A DNA stretch of 64,000 bases from Eucalyptus grandis (taxonomy: Eukaryota; Streptophyta; Magnoliopsida; Myrtales; Myrtaceae), in contig NC_052617.1 of NCBI RefSeq assembly GCF_016545825.1, forward strand, positions 2,118,001 to 2,182,000, read 5' to 3'. Below are positions 58,546 to 64,000 of this stretch, piece after piece. The number at the start of each line of letters is the position of its first letter. The first letter of the stretch is position 1. Below the pieces are notes generated by a model that was not told the DNA's origin, searched no databases, and saw only the letters and a program-made list of their open reading frames with translations. The position numbers and the translations under genes were made by a program.

Positions 58546-61500
58546 AGATCTCATTTACTTGGATCAAAGCTAGCGATGCATATTCGAGCATGTCCAAAAT
58601 CGAGGTAGGTCTGCTTTGTTGAATTTTTGGGTTTCGAATTTTGAAATTTATGTTTTACAATTGGGTTGCATTTCATATGGATAATATTGCTAACTTTAAC
58701 TTTGCTGCAAGCTGATTTCGGCTTACACCTGGATTGGTCCTCATTGGTGATGAGAACTCCCGCCGAGCCATCGCTTGCAAAATACAAGATTGATTCAAGC
58801 CGACTCAACAAATTAAAAAAGAGAAGATTCTATTAGGTGTACTGATCATTTTGTGGTTCATACTGTACTACAACTTTTCCCCTGATGAAGTTCATTTTGT
58901 GGTTCATACTGTACTACAACTTTTCCCCTGATGAAGTTGTCGCTACTACAGAGCATTGGATACCATCACCTCCTCTTGTTTGGGAAAAGACCCTTCATTT
59001 CCCTGTACCACGCCCCTGTGTTTCAAGGGGGAAGGCGTCGCGGGGATCCAGGCGAGGTTACCCTCAATTCCCCGTAAGGAGAGTTGTGTGGCCGGGCCCC
59101 TCGTGGGGGTTCCATTTTTATCGAGGGGGAACCCCTCCCTTTATCCTATATGTTTCAGGATATCAAAACCTTTTAAGGTCTTGCTTATGACCAATAAGAA
59201 GATGCGGGGGATTGATGAGACTAACTGCCGGTTGTAGTTCTATTTTGGGACAATGATTGACTGTTGTACTCATTTATTGGAGCATTAGTATGTCTCTTTC
59301 ATTTGGACATTTAATGTCATTCGTAGTTGGCAACCATTGAATAAAGCTGGACATCACTCTTAAATGCATTCAATCATCATCAAATAAAAATATAAGTGCA
59401 TAAAAATCTTTAAAAGTACAGTTAAGTCCTAAAATTTTTAAAATAGGTATAATTATTTTTTAAAACTTATCAAATTGATACAATCAATTTTTTTCTCTTA
59501 TCTTTGTCTAAATTGGTGGACAAAAAATGATAACTTGGCTTTGTTTATCGATTTATCTCTCCTATATAACCATTCACTTAACTGTGTCATCCATGGTGGA
59601 TTAAAACGCCATTATTCCTTCCCCTTTAGCCCTTCAAAATGGTGTCAAATTCATTGAACGATGAGCCCCAAATTGAATGCCTTCAATCGAGTCCTAATCT
59701 CATTGTGGAGAGACAATCAACATTTTGAGGGAACAATGGCATTGTACTCCCTAACTTTGGTTGCACAACCCCAAATTGCCAAATCGAAGAATTGCGACCA
59801 AAAGAATGAGAATGCAAATGTCTGAATCAAGTGGTGTAACTGAGGTCTACTCAAAGCTAACCTATTACGATGGTCTTCAACTGTCAATTCTCATGGTAGA
59901 GATAAGAAAAACACATGAACAAAATTTAATAGTTGTGATAAGTTCAATGGTCTGGATTGCGATGATTTCTTCATGTGGATTAATATGAAGATACTAGATT
60001 GAAAAAGGAACATGATAGTCAACCTCCTTAAAAGGAATCAAGTACTCCATGAATCAAGCCGGGCGAGGCGCAAAGAGATCGACATAAGCTCACTACTAGC
60101 TGAAATCATGACTTAGTTGGCGGGAAGGTTTTAAGTCTTCCATAATTTCTTATTTGGTTGAGACATTTGAGGAGTGAGATTGAGATATCTTTTAAAGGTG
60201 TAAATGAATTAGTGAGTGAATGTAGAGAGCCTTAGGACTCCACAGTTCTGTGTTTTAATGTGAATGTAGGCAATTTTGTTTGATATCAAAACAATGAAAC
60301 TCTTTTGTTTTAAATAGAGTCTCTACATCAATTAAGGTGCTCCATATTAAAAATAATAATAATAATAATAATAATCTACAGAAGCTGCAACCGCTTTGTA
60401 AAATCAAAATCATTACGGTGGAAATCGAAAAAAGTATCATCAACTCTGGCATACAGATGCAATAAATACATCAATCCAAGTCCATGGTCACTGTCTCTAG
60501 TGATCCTGTAGGTTTGGCGTTCAATTGATTCGTAAGTCTTGAGTTTTCCTGGTAGCTGGTCTCCTTCCCTTGATTTTCTGCCTAGCAGCTGCAGCATGCT
60601 TGGGAAGAGTTCTAGCATGAGACGATTGAGGTTGTGATTTGGATTATACAGCAGGATTCTAAAAAAAGATGAGTATCGGAGAGAGTCCGGTATTGATACA
60701 CCATAATTAGTATGATAATCATGGTCCACACATGTTTTGCGGGAACGCGTACAAAAACTATCAATGTTTTCCACCATTGAAATGCTAATTAGTCTAACCC
60801 TCAATATAAGCAAATACCTTCGACATGAATGTTCAAAGAAAACGGCACAGCACAATGTTGTTAACCAGTAAACCTATGAACGGGAAGGAATTGAGTATAT
60901 GTATTTGTTGAGAGCGAGTCATTTCCACTCTTTTGTCCGTCTGCATGAACATAAATTTCGAAATTCCGGTGATATTCATGATTCATGCAGTGACAGCTCC
61001 AAGTGTTAGCAGTGAACTAACAACGCCTCGTTCATGCCATACAATTAATGCCCTCTTTGCGATTTTTTTTTTCTATTTTTCTGTACTGATAAGAAAAGGA
61101 CTCTGTCTGAGTTGTCCATTACTGCATGCAAATTGGAAGTTTAATGTAGAAAGATGGAGCAAACAGGAGCAGAAGTGGAGGGAGAGTGAGTACATATGGA
61201 AAAGAGAACTCAAACCACAAGAAAAGTACCAAGAAAGTCCTAAAAATATTTATCGGTACCAATTTAGTCCAATACCTTTTAATTGGACCAATTTAGTCCT
61301 AAACATTTTCACATTGATATTAATTCAATCAATCCGGACAATTTTGACTGGCCAGTATTGATATAGATGTCAGGGATTGGCTAGATGTTGACGTGATAAT
61401 TTTTAAATTTTTTTCGAAAAATTTATGACTTACAACAAATTGTTATTTTCACATTATCTCAATGACTATTACACTAACAAAGCCAATCAACAACAGTAGT

Positions 61501-61680
61501 AGAAAAACATTTTGGATGGATGGCACTAATCACTTCGGAAATGTAATAACCCCTCGTGATTCAAGTTCGATTTAACACGGAATACTGAAAAAAACTTAAG
61601 CACACTTCAAATTCCAATAAGAAACTTTCAAAAGAAAAATTAAAACCGCTTAAAAGTTTAACCAGCACACCTACCCTTTT
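58546..61680. other. 3.1 kb present in block C but not in block A
   Basis: Block A passes from the equivalent of 58545 directly to that of 61680 (junction at about 34056). The segment has a perfect 46-bp tandem duplication (58846-58937), an unrecognised open stretch (58885-59190), a fragment of the repeat seen at 9376 and 28590 (59220-59350), MITE-like caatttagtcc inverted wording (61240-61340) and an (aat)n microsatellite (60352-60375). No clear target-site duplication was found, so insertion here or deletion in block A are both possible. Confidence 0.5.
60376..60855 (-). other. Unrecognised 159-codon open stretch
   Basis: This is the longest open frame in the block-C-specific segment. It contains LRYSSFFRILLYNPNHNLNR and SREGDQLPGKLKTYESIERQ. 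A cttttttt-ag acceptor-like site lies inside near 60660, so only the part downstream may be exon-like. There is no known domain that I can name, and no homologue elsewhere in the window. Confidence 0.25.
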
Positions 61681-63456
61681 ATAGTCAATCAAGAAAATCC
61701 AATCCCAGTTTAGAAAGCCACTTTACATCTTTGAAATTAGTTCAACATATGCCTATGTGAAACATCAAAGAGCCAGTCTTGGTCATCACATTCATCAAGT
61801 CCATGATCCAAAGGAAAGGGCACCCAATTGCTGGCATACAACAAGCAGAGATGGGAGAAGAGGGGGGAAGAGGACAATAAGTAGAGACAATTTCATCTCG
61901 TCTTCCACCAATTGGAACTGAGACAGGAAAAGGAGAAGGCAGACATCGAATCGGACTGGCGAAGTCAGAGGCTCAATTGGATCCATTTGATGTAGATGCT
62001 TATGATCTTTTTCTTTTTTCTTTCAGTTCTTCTTTTTCTTTGAAAAAATCCTTATCCAATTTAAGTTTATCCCACCCCTCCCCTGGATTTTTTATCCGGC
62101 GTTTTATCCGGATGTATTCGGGTATGTTCGACCACGTCGAGCAGCAGATGAAGCGGAGAGACGAGGAGAAGCAAAGAAGACAAGCAAATGAAAAGTGGCA
62201 TAAGAAAACACATTCTCCTCCCCGAGGCAGGTAGTGAAGTATATAGACAAGAACACTTCGAAATCAGACAGCGCAGGCGAAATCATAGGCTCGAAACTCA
62301 TTCTTGCGACTGACCGAATAAAACCTCAAGACACGTGAAAGTAGAGACTCTATAGAGAGAGAGAGAGAGAGAGAGAGGACTTGTTTCACCAAAGGAAAAA
62401 GAGCACTTTCTCCATTCTCCCATGGGAAGATCGCCCTGAAAAATCTAATTTTAACTTCGATAGACAGAAGCCCTTTTCTCAAAACCCTACACGCCAATTT
62501 CTATCCCATTACTTTGCACTTATGCAAGCGGCCATGTTCTATAAAGAACCATGCTAGTCACTCTAATCATGTTGAAATGTCGTCTCGCATGCTTAACAAT
62601 GAGCCTTATATACTATTTATATTCACGTGGTTCTACTGTCTACTTAAACTTTTGAATTGGACTTTTTAACACGATATTTAATTTAATTTTATCATATCAT
62701 GTGCATCCACCGCCCACAGTCAAATTCCACATACCGTGGACTTTGTAACAAGCTGCATTATCATGCTCTGACTGATAGATAGAGGAAAACAGAGGTTGCA
62801 ACTTCAGACTAAAGTTCCGGAGGATGATAAACCTTTTCACTGCAAACTAATTCGCCTGACTGTTCTCTGCTCTTCAGGTGTTAAGAATTTACAGGGCTTG
62901 GAGGGGCATGGGTTGCGCAACTAAGGGCTTCCGCAAAGCCATATCGCCCATGCCATAAGAAACAGAAAACATGCTTCCAGGAACCAGGCATTGGTACTTC
63001 TTTACAAATTACGACCAGGTGGAATACATGCTTCTTCGTGGGAGCATTCGGTACATGAAAACATAACAGGTAAGCAATGAACAATTTCAATGATGACCTG
63101 TCTTGCAAAACAACAATATCTACATTCACTCTCAACTAATTGGCTGCTGATTTTGTTTCACTAACACTTACTTCCGGTCGTCTTTTATTAAACTATGTCT
63201 TGAATTTGAGCCTGCATACGAAACACGTACTGAATCGAAGGATGTAGGTCCGTAGCATACGGACACTTTCCTCAGCGTGGCATATGATAGATGAAGTTAC
63301 ACCCAAGATGGTCATAATTTCTTTTTGATCAACTCTGTGAAGAAAGGCAAGGGAAATTTTCTCCACGTGAAGCCGTACCCATCCTTTGAGTGACGTTTCG
63401 CTGTTGAAAGGACTGTTATGCCTGCATCTTTTTCCCAAACCGTAGGCTTGCTTTAT
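61681..63456. repeat. Block C continuation matching 34056-34110, 35025-35536 and 41815-43044
   Basis: The order of matches is the same as in block A but lacks the 34110-35020 segment and the 6.3 kb Copia element. At 62232-62246 it retains the empty target site of that element. A (ag)n microsatellite at 62355-62377 is longer than in block A. Confidence 0.75.
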
Positions 63457-64000
63457 CATGATAAAAGATCATCAAAAATCCTAAATTTTATCTAAAATAA
63501 TAAATTTATCTCAAATTTTTTTTGTAACATAAAAAATCTTAAATTTTACCAATTATGACATATCTATTCCAAACTTTTTTCGTGATACAAGAAATCTCGA
63601 ACTTATATCCGTGTGACACATTTATCCTAAATTATAGGATATTTTAATTTTTTACTTTTTAAAATTTTTTTCTTTTTTTTCTTCTCTCTTCCCTCCGCTG
63701 GCTATGGTGGAGTCAGCGGAGGGAAACTGAAGTTTGGCGAGGGCTGCCTTCGCCGACGTCCGGCAAGGGCTGCCCGCCCTGGGCCGGTTAGGGCCACTCA
63801 ACATTTGCGAGGGCACCCTCACTCAACGCCGGCGGGGCCTCGCAAGGGCCGCCCTTGCTTGACCCAGCCGAGGGCGACCCTTGCCCGACGTTGGCGAGGG
63901 CGGCCCTCGCCAAACTCTGACTTCCCTCCACCATGGCTAGCGAAGGGAAGAGAGAGAAGAAGAAAAAAAGAAAAAGGAAAAACATAAAGGATAAGACGAA
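63457..64000. mobile_element. Second copy of the GC-core element of 43045-43700, right end outside window
   Basis: The segment starts with the same gataaaagatcatcaaaaatc and contains the ggcgagggc-rich core (63715-63915). It follows the same flank as in block A, so it was probably present before the block duplicated. Confidence 0.6.

Noticed and set aside
58885..59237. Possible organellar insertion (open stretch with unusual wording)
   Set aside because: I could not match it to any plastid or mitochondrial gene that I know, so no such claim is made.

Overview
This is nuclear DNA of a flowering plant, probably a woody dicot. The evidence is the intronless BAHD acyltransferase paralogues, plant-type Copia and Gypsy LTR retrotransposons, hAT-type and other terminal-inverted-repeat elements, a tRNA-derived SINE and an endogenous caulimovirid. 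The many GC-rich tracts built on 'gcgaggc' inside elements recall Myrtaceae such as Eucalyptus, but that is a low-confidence impression. No gene in the window reads through intact.

Layout. 1-4360: the right-hand part of a decayed endogenous pararetrovirus (family Caulimoviridae), ending in a TATA-containing promoter-like region. 4366-7014: a 5'-truncated LTR of the Gypsy family that is complete further right. 7015-9375: remains of a Sirevirus-like Copia element split by a solo LTR. 9376-12840: a repeat-rich flank, partly duplicated at 28590-29240. 12847-27180 (minus strand): BAHD copy 1, split by three elements with clear target-site duplications: a hAT-like element carrying exon-like sequence (13729-15686), a 9.9 kb Gypsy element (15716-25572) and a Copia-type solo LTR (25813-26916). 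27821-28010: a SINE. 29289-29817: a hAT-type MITE. 31622-33009 (minus): BAHD copy A, complete in length apart from one single-base frameshift. 35537-41809 (minus): a Copia element of 6.3 kb with gag, protease, integrase, RT and RNase H recognisable. 45848-52147 (minus): BAHD copy 3, split by a non-autonomous Copia element (46875-52013) that carries host-gene fragments, including a piece of HSP70. 52148-58545: two further units with BAHD copies B and C, separated by a 100-N assembly gap. 58546-61680: sequence absent from the sister block. 61680-64000: continuation of the duplicated block.

The window is a tandem array of at least five BAHD genes, all on the minus strand, expanded by segmental duplication and then degraded by element insertion and small indels. 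Paralogous copies supply empty sites that confirm several insertions. BAHD enzymes transfer acyl groups from acyl-CoA to alcohols or amines; these copies resemble the subgroup containing Arabidopsis At3g50280 and EPS1, but no substrate can be inferred. I found no operon-like, CRISPR-like or clearly new enzymatic system. The most unusual objects are the HSP70-carrying chimeric Copia element, the exon-carrying hAT element, the 59-bp tandem repeat that varies in number between LTRs of one family, and the paralogue switch across the assembly gap. Percent identities are judged by eye only.
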